Assembly: GCA_026713285.1 (NCBI GenBank) | Contig: JAPOOT010000504.1 | Span: 1 to 6,586 of the forward strand | Reading direction: 5' to 3' | DNA length: 6,586 nucleotides | Origin: Gemmatimonadota bacterium | GTDB lineage: Bacteria; JAAXHH01 | Shown: positions 1 to 5,509 of the stretch, in pieces | Layout of the letters: each line of letters opens with the position of its first letter | Position numbering within the stretch: the stretch's first letter is position 1 | Translations under genes and position numbers: made by a program | The notes under the pieces: model-generated | The model's database searches: none | The model's input: the letters and a program-made list of their open reading frames with translations, nothing else | Told to the model about the DNA's origin: nothing

Positions 1-898
1 CAGCCGGTCCGGTCCGGGCATTCCCGTAATCCACGGGCGGACCAGGCGGACCAAGCTGGTCAGTGGTACCAGGCAGGTCAGAAGGATTAGAGGGGTTAGA
101 GGGACCAGGCGGACCGGAAAGCGCCTCGTATTCGGTTCTCACTTCCGCAAGCCGCTTACCGGCCTCCGCCGACAGTTCGTTTGCCGGATAACTCTGGATG
201 AAGATTTCGAACTGTTCGATGGCTTTGCTGTATTTCTCTTCCCTCGCGTAGCTTTCAGCGATTTCGTATTGCGCCCGGGAAGCCCAGTTGCTCATGGGAT
301 ACGTTTCCAGCAGTTCACCGAAGTAGAGACGGGCCGATTCCCAGTCTTTCATCTTGAAGTAGAGGTTGCCGATCCGATAATCCTTCTCGGCCACCTTGTC
401 GAAACACTCCTGAAGCAATTCGTGGACCTGCACGGTCCATTCGCTATCGGGATACACATCGAGAAAGTACTGGAGCTCGCGGATGGCTTCGAAGGTCTTG
501 TCCTGCGTGAGATGGGGCGGATTGGACTGCAGAAACGTGGCATAGGCCAACTGGTACTGGCTTTCATCGCTGTAAGGGCTTTGAGGGAAATCACTGATCA
601 ACCGGCGGAACACGAGTACGGCGAGCGGGTATTCATTCAGCTCGATGTGCATCTGGCCCTGATGGTACAGGGCATCGTCCACGATGTCGTTGCCGGAATG
701 ACTGAGAGTGATGGCCCGGAATGCGTCCATGGCATCCAGCCAGTCTTCCTGTTCCAATCGCTCCATCCCGTAATCGTAAAGTTCCTCCGCCGTCCAGTCC
801 GGATCGAAATCGGGCGGACTGCACGACGGAAGCACGAAAAGGGCGAGGAAGATCCCCGTAATAGCGATCCTGAAGCGTGGTAGGCGAGGAATGATCAT
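1..898 (-). CDS. bamD: BamD-like outer-membrane assembly lipoprotein (3' end cut by window edge)
   Basis: BamD is the essential lipoprotein of the BAM complex, which folds beta-barrel proteins into the outer membrane from its periplasmic face. The reading frame starts at ATG 898 and stays open for 299 codons to base 1 with no stop, so the C-terminus is missing. Residues 1-26 form a lipoprotein signal: basic n-region (R5, R8, R10), hydrophobic core ITGIFLALFVL and lipobox L23-P-S-C26, with C26 the lipidated residue. Residues 34-258 look like a run of TPR-type helical hairpins (for example YDYGMERLEQEDWLDAMDAF and YEIAESYAREEKYSKAIEQF), as in BamD/YfiO. E. coli BamD is about 245 residues; here a Gly/Pro/Ser/Asn-rich tail begins at residue 261 and continues past the edge. 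The start overlaps the rimO stop (ATGA) and only a weak GGAA lies upstream, suggesting translational coupling. A general TPR lipoprotein is the alternative. Confidence 0.85.
   Translation of the reverse strand, partial: MIIPRLPRFRIAITGIFLALFVLPSCSPPDFDPDWTAEELYDYGMERLEQEDWLDAMDAFRAITLSHSGNDIVDDALYHQGQMHIELNEYPLAVLVFRRLISDFPQSPYSDESQYQLAYATFLQSNPPHLTQDKTFEAIRELQYFLDVYPDSEWTVQVHELLQECFDKVAEKDYRIGNLYFKMKDWESARLYFGELLETYPMSNWASRAQYEIAESYAREEKYSKAIEQFEIFIQSYPANELSAEAGKRLAEVRTEYEALSGPPGPSNPSNPSDLPGTTDQLGPPGPPVDYGNARTGPA
39..115 (-). repeat. Short repeats encoding a collagen-like tail of BamD
   Basis: The 14-base string ggaccaggcggacc occurs twice on the plus strand, at 39-52 and 102-115. The copies are 63 bases apart, so both are read in the same bamD frame, and each encodes Gly-Pro-Pro-Gly-Pro. 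Between them, 77-103 is three imperfect 9-base units read as Pro-Ser-Asn, Pro-Ser-Asn, Pro-Ser-Asp (residues 266-274). A further tandem ggtcc motif lies at 6-15. This is low-complexity coding DNA of the kind that grows and shrinks by slippage or unequal recombination. The encoded segment (residues 261-288) is likely unstructured. Confidence 0.7.
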
Positions 899-2313
899 GC
901 CGGTGTTCCGAATAGGGCGGGAAACGTCTGCCGGTCCTGGCCGCCGGGCTGGGGAACCCCCGACGAAACCACGCCGACCAGGTCGTATTCCATGGCATCT
1001 GTGATGTCCACGGACGCAATGTCTCCGGGCGCCAGGTCGCCGCCGGAGACCAGCACCTCGTTGTCGACTTCCGGCGCATCCGCGGCGGTTCGCCCGGTGT
1101 AATTCCCTTCATCCGTCTTTTCGTCGATCAGCACGTCGATCGTCTTTCCTACGAAAGCCCGGTTGCGGTCGAGGGATATCTCGCGCTGCAGCGCCATGAG
1201 CCGGTTGTGCCGCTCCTGCTTGACGGCATCGGGAACCTGCCCGTCGTACCTGGCTGCCGGCGTATGCTCTTCTTTCGAATACATGAATACGCCCATGCGG
1301 TCGAATCGCGTTTCTTCCACGAAGTCGTAAAGCGATTCAAAGTCCGCATCGGTCTCTCCAGGAAAGCCCACGATGAAGGTGGTTCGCAGCGTCGCCTCCG
1401 GAATCCGGGCGCGGATCCGTTTCAGGAGCGCGCGTGTATCCTTCGAGGTCGTCTCGCGGTTCATGCGCTCGAGCATGGGATCCGAAATGTGTTGCAACGG
1501 CATGTCGATGTAATTGCAGACCCGTTCCAGGTCGGCGAAGGCATCGATCAACGTGTCGGTGAAACGCACGGGATGGTTGTACAGCGCCCGGATCCAGCGC
1601 ACGCCCTCCACGGTGTTCAGCGCGGCAAGCAGGTCTTCCAGCCTGGCCGGTTCCGCCAGGTCCTTGCCGTACCAGGTGGTGTCCTGCGAGATCAGGTTCA
1701 ATTCGACGGCGCCCTGGTCCGCAAGCGTCCGGGCCTCTTCCACCAGGGAGTCCACGGTGCGGCTACGCTGGCTGCCCCGTATGGCCGGAATAATGCAGAA
1801 CGTGCATCTGCGGTCGCACCCCTCGGCGATCTTGAGGTAAACGGAATGGCGGGGCGTGGTGATGACCCTGGGATAGGAGAAATCAGTGGGCAGCGGCTGC
1901 CTGCGTATTTCCCGCAAGGTTTCGTGCCGGTCATTCAGGCGGTCCAGCAGTTGGACGATGTGCGGATATTGATGCACGCCGATGACGGCATCCACTTCGG
2001 GCATCCCGGCGACCACGTCGTGGGCGTACCGCTGCGCCATGCAACCCGTGACTACGAGGGACGTGCACTGGCCGTCTTCCTTGAATCGCGCGAGGTCCAG
2101 TATGGTTTCGATGGACTCCTCTTTGGCAGGACCGATAAACGCGCAGGTGTTCACGACAATGACGTCCGCGTCTCCGTGGTCGTTCACCACGGTGTAGCCG
2201 GCCCGGGTGAGCTGGCCCAGCATGACTTCGGAATCCACCAGGTTCTTCGAACAGCCCAGGCTGGCGAGACTGATATTGGGCAAGTCCTTGCTCCGTTTTC
2301 TAGCCGGCGTCAT
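895..2313 (-). CDS. rimO: RimO, ribosomal protein S12 methylthiotransferase (radical SAM)
   Basis: RimO adds a methylthio group to the beta carbon of a conserved aspartate in ribosomal protein S12, using S-adenosylmethionine and two 4Fe-4S clusters in the cytoplasm. The 472-residue product has the family's three domains. The N-terminal UPF0004 domain has cluster cysteines C21 (in LGCSKNLVDSE, typical of RimO rather than MiaB), C57 (VNTCAF) and C91 (TGCMAQR). The radical SAM domain carries CxxxCxxC at C166, C170 and C173 followed by IIPAIRGSQRSR. A C-terminal TRAM domain spans about 385-450. Length is slightly above the 441 of E. coli RimO, with about 20 extra residues after TRAM. ATG 2313 directly follows the lolA TGA (TGAATG) with no clear Shine-Dalgarno, so reinitiation by ribosomes finishing lolA is likely. 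The TGA stop overlaps the bamD ATG. MiaB is the main alternative; the SKNLVDSE signature argues against it. Confidence 0.95.
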   Translation of the reverse strand: MTPARKRSKDLPNISLASLGCSKNLVDSEVMLGQLTRAGYTVVNDHGDADVIVVNTCAFIGPAKEESIETILDLARFKEDGQCTSLVVTGCMAQRYAHDVVAGMPEVDAVIGVHQYPHIVQLLDRLNDRHETLREIRRQPLPTDFSYPRVITTPRHSVYLKIAEGCDRRCTFCIIPAIRGSQRSRTVDSLVEEARTLADQGAVELNLISQDTTWYGKDLAEPARLEDLLAALNTVEGVRWIRALYNHPVRFTDTLIDAFADLERVCNYIDMPLQHISDPMLERMNRETTSKDTRALLKRIRARIPEATLRTTFIVGFPGETDADFESLYDFVEETRFDRMGVFMYSKEEHTPAARYDGQVPDAVKQERHNRLMALQREISLDRNRAFVGKTIDVLIDEKTDEGNYTGRTAADAPEVDNEVLVSGGDLAPGDIASVDITDAMEYDLVGVVSSGVPQPGGQDRQTFPALFGTPA

Positions 2314-2973
2314 TCAACGCAGGTCGACCCATTCGACATCGTCGGGCGTCGTCATCCTGAACAGCCCGGGATCGAGCTTCGCGTTCAGCCGGTAATCCTT
2401 GAAACGCAGGGTGGTTTCGGATCCCATATCGTCAGCGTACATCACTTTATTGGTAAGCCAGGTTTCCGCGTCCACCCATATGCGCAACTCGGGAATGGCT
2501 TCGGCCGAAGCGACGGCGGTAAGCCTGAGCAGGAAGCATGGCGTGCCATCGACCGGTTCCCTGCCCTCCAGTTCGTACCGGTAACGGTTCGAGTAATGGA
2601 AAATAAAATCGTCAGGCCGGCCTTGCCGCGCGCCCGAATCGTCTTCTCTCGCCGGCGACACGATCACCTGCCGGTTGCCGGGCACGTAGGTCCATAGAGA
2701 CTCACCGTCGGATACAATGGTCTGACCGGCTTCTTCCAGGCGCAGGCGGTTCTCGTCTCTCTCCAGATAAAGCCTGCCCTCGGTTACGTTTCGCTGGTCG
2801 AGCACAGCCGCGTACGTCGAGACGGAATACCGGGCCTCCAGGGACCTGACGCCGTCGAGATGCTGACGCATCTTGCCCGTGACTGTTTCGGTCGTATGAA
2901 GCGCCTCTTGCGGTCCGTATCCCAGAAACGCCGCCAGGCCGGTCAACACGCAGAGACTGAGATGCGCGGTCAC
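2314..2973 (-). CDS. lolA: LolA-like outer-membrane lipoprotein carrier protein
   Basis: LolA takes lipoproteins released by LolCDE at the inner membrane and carries them across the periplasm to the outer membrane. The 219-residue product begins with a hydrophobic segment (residues 4-20, HLSLCVLTGLAAFLGYG) that fits an export signal, although its n-region lacks the usual basic residues. Mature-region marks of the LolA fold are GRLYLERDENRLRLE (66-80), SDGESLWTYVPGNRQVIV (88-105, the W-x-Y-x-P...QV signature) and the closing strands around 165-217 with FRMTTPDDVEWVDL. The start is GTG 2973: an in-frame TGA lies eight codons upstream with no ATG, GTG or TTG between, and GGAGG stands 4 nt before it. 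Size matches the family (about 200). It is first in the lolA-rimO-bamD set, and its likely cargo includes the BamD lipoprotein encoded two genes on. LolA-type folds are divergent, so another outer-membrane lipoprotein sorting protein is possible. Confidence 0.82.
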   Translation of the reverse strand: MTAHLSLCVLTGLAAFLGYGPQEALHTTETVTGKMRQHLDGVRSLEARYSVSTYAAVLDQRNVTEGRLYLERDENRLRLEEAGQTIVSDGESLWTYVPGNRQVIVSPAREDDSGARQGRPDDFIFHYSNRYRYELEGREPVDGTPCFLLRLTAVASAEAIPELRIWVDAETWLTNKVMYADDMGSETTLRFKDYRLNAKLDPGLFRMTTPDDVEWVDLR

Positions 2974-2977
2974 GTCT

Positions 2978-2982
2978 CCTCC
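2978..2982 (-). promoter_or_regulatory. Shine-Dalgarno of lolA
   Basis: Read on the minus strand, GGAGG lies within AAGGGGAGGAGAC just before GTG 2973, leaving a 4-nt spacer. This is the strongest ribosome binding site of the left gene group and supports the unusual GTG start, because the frame is closed by a TGA just upstream. Confidence 0.7.
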
Positions 2983-3026
2983 CCTTGCGGATCACCCATG
3001 CGTACCACCGTGGTCGCAAGCCCGGA

Positions 3027-3055
3027 AATATGCACCGAAAATTGTCCTGCGTCAA
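3027..3055 (-). promoter_or_regulatory. Candidate sigma70-type promoter for lolA-rimO-bamD
   Basis: On the minus strand, TTGACG (3055-3050, five of six matches to the -35 consensus) is followed after 17 nt by CATATT (3032-3027, four of six matches to the -10 consensus). Transcription would start near 3020, leaving a leader of about 47 nt before the lolA GTG. Position between a possible terminator and the first gene of the packed group fits a promoter. The call rests on two short motifs and the sigma preference of this organism is unknown. Confidence 0.4.
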
Positions 3056-3106
3056 GTCTTACCACCGGTATCGGGGCTGTGTACATCTGCTGGAAACAGC
3101 CGCGCT

Positions 3107-3148
3107 GATATAAAGAACGGGGAAAGCCCCCCATGGGTTCCCTCCCCG
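3107..3148 (-). terminator. Possible intrinsic terminator after the amidohydrolase gene
   Basis: Read on the minus strand, CGGGGA (3148-3143) can pair with TCCCCG (3123-3118), with a small GGGAACCC self-complementary piece and a G-run inside the loop. The stem is followed by TTCTTTATAT. The arms are only six base pairs, the loop is long and the T-tract is broken, so this is a weak terminator at best. It lies about 40 nt after the TAA of the amidohydrolase gene and upstream of the lolA promoter candidate, which suits a transcription unit boundary. Confidence 0.35.
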
Positions 3149-3186
3149 CTCCCTGCGCTGCTGGTTATCCTTCGGGCAACCTTCCT

Positions 3187-4893
3187 TTACGGCATCGCGG
3201 ACCGCCCTCTTTCGTATCGCACCTTCCCGTCCACGATGGTATACAGGATTTCCGTATCCAGGATCTGGTTCTCGGGCACGGTCATGATGTCTTTGGACAG
3301 CACGGTGAAATCCGCGAGCTTGCCCGGCTCGATGGACCCGAGCAGGTCTTCGTGAAAGGAGCCGAAGGCGGCGTCCAGGGTATAGGATCTCAGGGCTTCG
3401 TAGCGCGACATGCGCTGGTCGCCGAACATGCCGCCTTCGGGCGTACCGTCAGGCAGTTCGCGGGTCACGCTGGCATAGAAGGACGCGATGGGGCTGACAT
3501 CTTCGACCGGCGCGTCGGTCCCGTTGATGATCTTCACGCCTTCCTTGAGCAGCTTCTGCCAGACATAGCCGCCTTCCTCCGTGCGTGCGTGGCCGAGTCG
3601 GTCCGGCGCCCAGGGTAGATCCGAGGTCGCGTGGATCCCCTGCATCGACGCGATCACGCCCAGCCTGGCGAACCGGGGGATATCGGCCTCGTCCAGGATC
3701 TGGGTATGCTCGTCGCGGAACCTGTGGTCCTTCACGTGGGGGAATTCATTCATCGCCTTCTCGTACATGTCGAGCATCATGCGATTGCCGCGGTCGCCGA
3801 TGGCGTGGGTGCACACCTGCCAGCCGTGCTCCAGACCGAATCGCGCGGCCTCGTAGATCGAGTCGGGCGGCGTGGTATAGAACCCCGAATTGCCCGGGTC
3901 GTCATGGTAAGGCTCCAGCAGCCAAGCGCCCCGCGACCCGAGCGCCCCGTCGCCGAACATCTTGACGGCGCGGACGGACAGGAACCCATCGGCGTGCGAC
4001 CATGGTTTCTGCAGGGCGCGCATGGTATGCAGATTCGAGGCCATCACGTAGACCCGCATGTCCAGCCTGCCCTGGTCCGCGTATTCCTTGTACAGTTCAA
4101 TGCCGTCCAGACCGACCCCGGCGTCGTCGAACATGGTGATGCCGTTGGCCAGGCATTCCTGGATGCCGAGCTCAAGGGCCTGACGCCGCTGGTTGTCGGT
4201 AAACGACGGGACGTTGACGAGGCCCATGGCTTTGTCCACCAGTATGCCCGTTGGGTTGCCGTCGGCATCCTTGATGACGTCTCCGCCTTCCGGAGACTGC
4301 GTGTCCCGGTCGATCCCCATCAGTTCCATGGTCCGGGCGTTGGCGAATGCGGCGTGGCCGTCGGCCCTGCGCAGGTAGACCGGAATATCGGGCACGGCCT
4401 CGCTCAACCTGTGATGGGTCATGAACCCGCGGACCGTGAGCGAACTGCGGTCCGACCACTTCTCCTCGTGCCACCCTCGGCCGGTGACCCACTCCCCTTC
4501 CTCGATGCCCTCGGCCGCCGCCAGCACCCGTTCGATGAGTTCGTCGTAACCCGAAATACCGACCAGGTCGACGGTCATCTTCGCGACCCCGATGCCCATG
4601 AGGTGGCCATGGCTCTCCTTCAACCCGGGCACCATGGCCTGGCCTTCGAGATCGATCACCCGGGTATCGGGTCCGATGAACGGCGCCACGTCTTCATTGA
4701 CCCCCACTACGGCGATCCGGTTTCCTATGACCGCCACGGCCTGCGCCTTGGGCCGGCTGCCGTCCATCGTGTATACCGTGCCGTTGATGAGCGCCAGGTC
4801 CGCCGATGACTTGTGCACCTGTGCCTCACCGCCGGCAAACCACACCATGGTCATGAATCCCGCAATGATTACCGCGAATACTGACTTCCGCAT
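3187..4893 (-). CDS. Exported YtcJ-like (family 3) metal-dependent amidohydrolase
   Basis: This 568-residue product belongs to the amidohydrolase superfamily, YtcJ/family 3 group, whose known members hydrolyse N-substituted formamides and related C-N bonds; the substrate here cannot be inferred. Residues 1-24 are a signal peptide (MRKSVFAVIIAGFMTMVWFAGGEA) with probable cleavage after A24, so it should act outside the cytoplasm. The N- and C-terminal strands of the composite beta domain are seen in ALINGTVYTMDG (34-45) and GSIEPGKLADFTVL (519-532). The TIM barrel carries H95-G-H97 in the first metal motif, VKMFGDGALGSRGA (310-323) with K311, H363 in CTHAIGDRGNR, H396 in DEHTQ and D460 in NGTDAP, so the metal site looks intact. 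The residue usually Asp in PGxxDxHxH is E93, as in part of this subfamily. A good AGGAGG site lies 5 nt before ATG 4893. It is separated by 73 nt from the B12 gene upstream and 213 nt from lolA downstream, and may be transcribed alone. Confidence 0.92.
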   Translation of the reverse strand: MRKSVFAVIIAGFMTMVWFAGGEAQVHKSSADLALINGTVYTMDGSRPKAQAVAVIGNRIAVVGVNEDVAPFIGPDTRVIDLEGQAMVPGLKESHGHLMGIGVAKMTVDLVGISGYDELIERVLAAAEGIEEGEWVTGRGWHEEKWSDRSSLTVRGFMTHHRLSEAVPDIPVYLRRADGHAAFANARTMELMGIDRDTQSPEGGDVIKDADGNPTGILVDKAMGLVNVPSFTDNQRRQALELGIQECLANGITMFDDAGVGLDGIELYKEYADQGRLDMRVYVMASNLHTMRALQKPWSHADGFLSVRAVKMFGDGALGSRGAWLLEPYHDDPGNSGFYTTPPDSIYEAARFGLEHGWQVCTHAIGDRGNRMMLDMYEKAMNEFPHVKDHRFRDEHTQILDEADIPRFARLGVIASMQGIHATSDLPWAPDRLGHARTEEGGYVWQKLLKEGVKIINGTDAPVEDVSPIASFYASVTRELPDGTPEGGMFGDQRMSRYEALRSYTLDAAFGSFHEDLLGSIEPGKLADFTVLSKDIMTVPENQILDTEILYTIVDGKVRYERGRSAMP

Positions 4894-4898
4894 GTGCC

Positions 4899-4904
4899 CC
4901 TCCT
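4899..4904 (-). promoter_or_regulatory. Shine-Dalgarno of the amidohydrolase gene
   Basis: AGGAGG on the minus strand, 5 nt before ATG 4893, a near-ideal match and spacing. It fixes the start and the signal peptide that follows. An A7 run lies just upstream (4907-4913 as T on the plus strand). Confidence 0.75.
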
Positions 4905-4936
4905 GGTTTTTTTACTCGTACATCGCGACCGGATCT

Positions 4937-4960
4937 CCGGACGCTCCGTCCCGGGCCCGG
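4937..4960 (-). other. GC-rich inverted repeats between the B12-subunit gene and the amidohydrolase gene
   Basis: Read on the minus strand, CCGGGACG (4954-4947) can pair with CGTCCGG (4943-4937) across a 3-nt GAG loop with one bulged G. Directly beside it is the 10-base perfect palindrome CCGGGCCCGG (4960-4951). The site starts 6 nt past the TAG of the B12-subunit gene. No T-tract follows on the minus strand, so it is not a standard intrinsic terminator. It could protect the mRNA 3' end or attenuate read-through, or be chance in GC-rich DNA. Confidence 0.35.
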
Positions 4961-4966
4961 CGCGGG

Positions 4967-5383
4967 CTAAATCTCATCCGCCACGCGTCGGCGGGCCACT
5001 TCCTCGTTAATGTAGGCGATGATGTCCCGCGTCGACGTACCTGGGCCGAACAGTTTGCCCACGCCCAGCTTCGCGAGTTCATCCCCGTCGGATTTCGGGA
5101 TGATTCCTCCGCCGGTGAGGAGCATGTGGTCGACGCCTCTTTCCCGCAGCAGGTCCATCACGCGGGGGAAGATAGTCATGTGGGCGCCCGAAAGGATGCT
5201 CAGCGCGACCACGTCCACGTCTTCCTGTACGGCCGCTTCCGCGATCATTTCCGGCGTCTGCCGCAGCCCGGTGTAGATCACTTCCATACCGGCATCGCGC
5301 AAGGCGCCGGCCACTACCTTGGCGCCCCGGTCATGTCCGTCGAGACCCGGTTTGGCTACGAGAACACGTATGTTGTCTGCCAT
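4967..5383 (-). CDS. mcmA2: Stand-alone cobalamin-binding subunit of methylmalonyl-CoA mutase type
   Basis: The 138-residue product is the B12-binding module of acyl-CoA mutases encoded as a separate small subunit. It holds adenosylcobalamin for the radical rearrangement of (R)-methylmalonyl-CoA to succinyl-CoA or a related acyl-CoA. The start reads MADNIRVLVAKPGLDGHDRG: D15-x-H17-xx-G20 is the base-off motif in which H17 replaces dimethylbenzimidazole as the lower cobalt ligand. SILSGAH (62-68) and TGGGIIP (90-96) are the other two cobalamin-contact loops. LFGPGTSTRDIIAYI (111-125) closes the Rossmann-like fold. ATG 5383 is chosen because the fold begins there and AAGG lies a few bases upstream. 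The frame stays open farther upstream, with a TTG at 5452 and an ATG at 5629, but that stretch is Arg/Ala/Pro-rich and overlaps meaB. The gene follows meaB on the same strand. The partner large subunit is absent from the window, so other B12 mutases (isobutyryl- or ethylmalonyl-CoA mutase) are possible partners. Confidence 0.88.
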   Translation of the reverse strand: MADNIRVLVAKPGLDGHDRGAKVVAGALRDAGMEVIYTGLRQTPEMIAEAAVQEDVDVVALSILSGAHMTIFPRVMDLLRERGVDHMLLTGGGIIPKSDGDELAKLGVGKLFGPGTSTRDIIAYINEEVARRRVADEI

Positions 5384-5418
5384 GATCGACCTTGCTCTCT
5401 CAATCAGCGCAGCCGAAG

Positions 5419-5441
5419 CCGCGGCGGCGGGACTGCCGCGG
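5419..5441. repeat. Inverted repeat in the meaB-B12 subunit gap
   Basis: CCGCGGC (5419-5425) and GCCGCGG (5435-5441) are perfect complements around a 9-base loop, able to form a 7-bp all-GC stem in the transcript between meaB and the B12-subunit gene, about 36 nt before the ATG of the latter. It might affect translation or mRNA stability, but short GC palindromes are common in such DNA. Confidence 0.35.
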
Positions 5442-5461
5442 GGCTTAGCCAAAGACGCGGT

Positions 5462-5509
5462 GTCAGACCGCCGCCTGCCGCGAGGGAAGAACCGTCGCGT
5501 CAGACCGCC
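5462..5509. repeat. 11-bp direct repeat spanning the meaB stop codon
   Basis: GTCAGACCGCC occurs at 5462-5472 and 5499-5509 on the plus strand. Read on the minus strand, the second copy contains the last codon and stop of meaB (GCGGTC TGA) and the first copy repeats the same bases 37 nt downstream. The spacer shows no gene. It may be the trace of a small duplication at the 3' end of meaB, or chance. Confidence 0.5.

Noticed and set aside
39..115. CRISPR array or IS end suspected from the short repeats at the left edge
   Set aside because: The repeats are 14 and 9 bases long, keep the bamD reading frame and have no regular spacers or terminal inverted repeats.
633..1112. Minus-strand 159-codon frame across the rimO/bamD junction
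   Set aside because: It is a shifted-frame shadow of rimO and bamD: its translation is Arg/Pro/His-rich and shows no domain, while both real frames show clear family motifs.
1207..2697. Long plus-strand open frame (496 codons) opposite rimO and lolA
   Set aside because: It has no recognisable domain, crosses the boundary of two well-supported minus-strand genes and is explained by codon bias of GC-rich DNA on the opposite strand.
3631..4809. Plus-strand open frame (392 codons) opposite the amidohydrolase gene
   Set aside because: It lies wholly inside a gene with intact catalytic motifs on the minus strand; its His/Val/Asp-rich translation shows no family signature.
4905..4920. Intrinsic terminator on the plus strand suggested by the T7 run at 4907-4913
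   Set aside because: No stem lies immediately before the T-run on the plus strand and there is no plus-strand gene to terminate; on the minus strand it is an A-run beside the amidohydrolase ribosome binding site.
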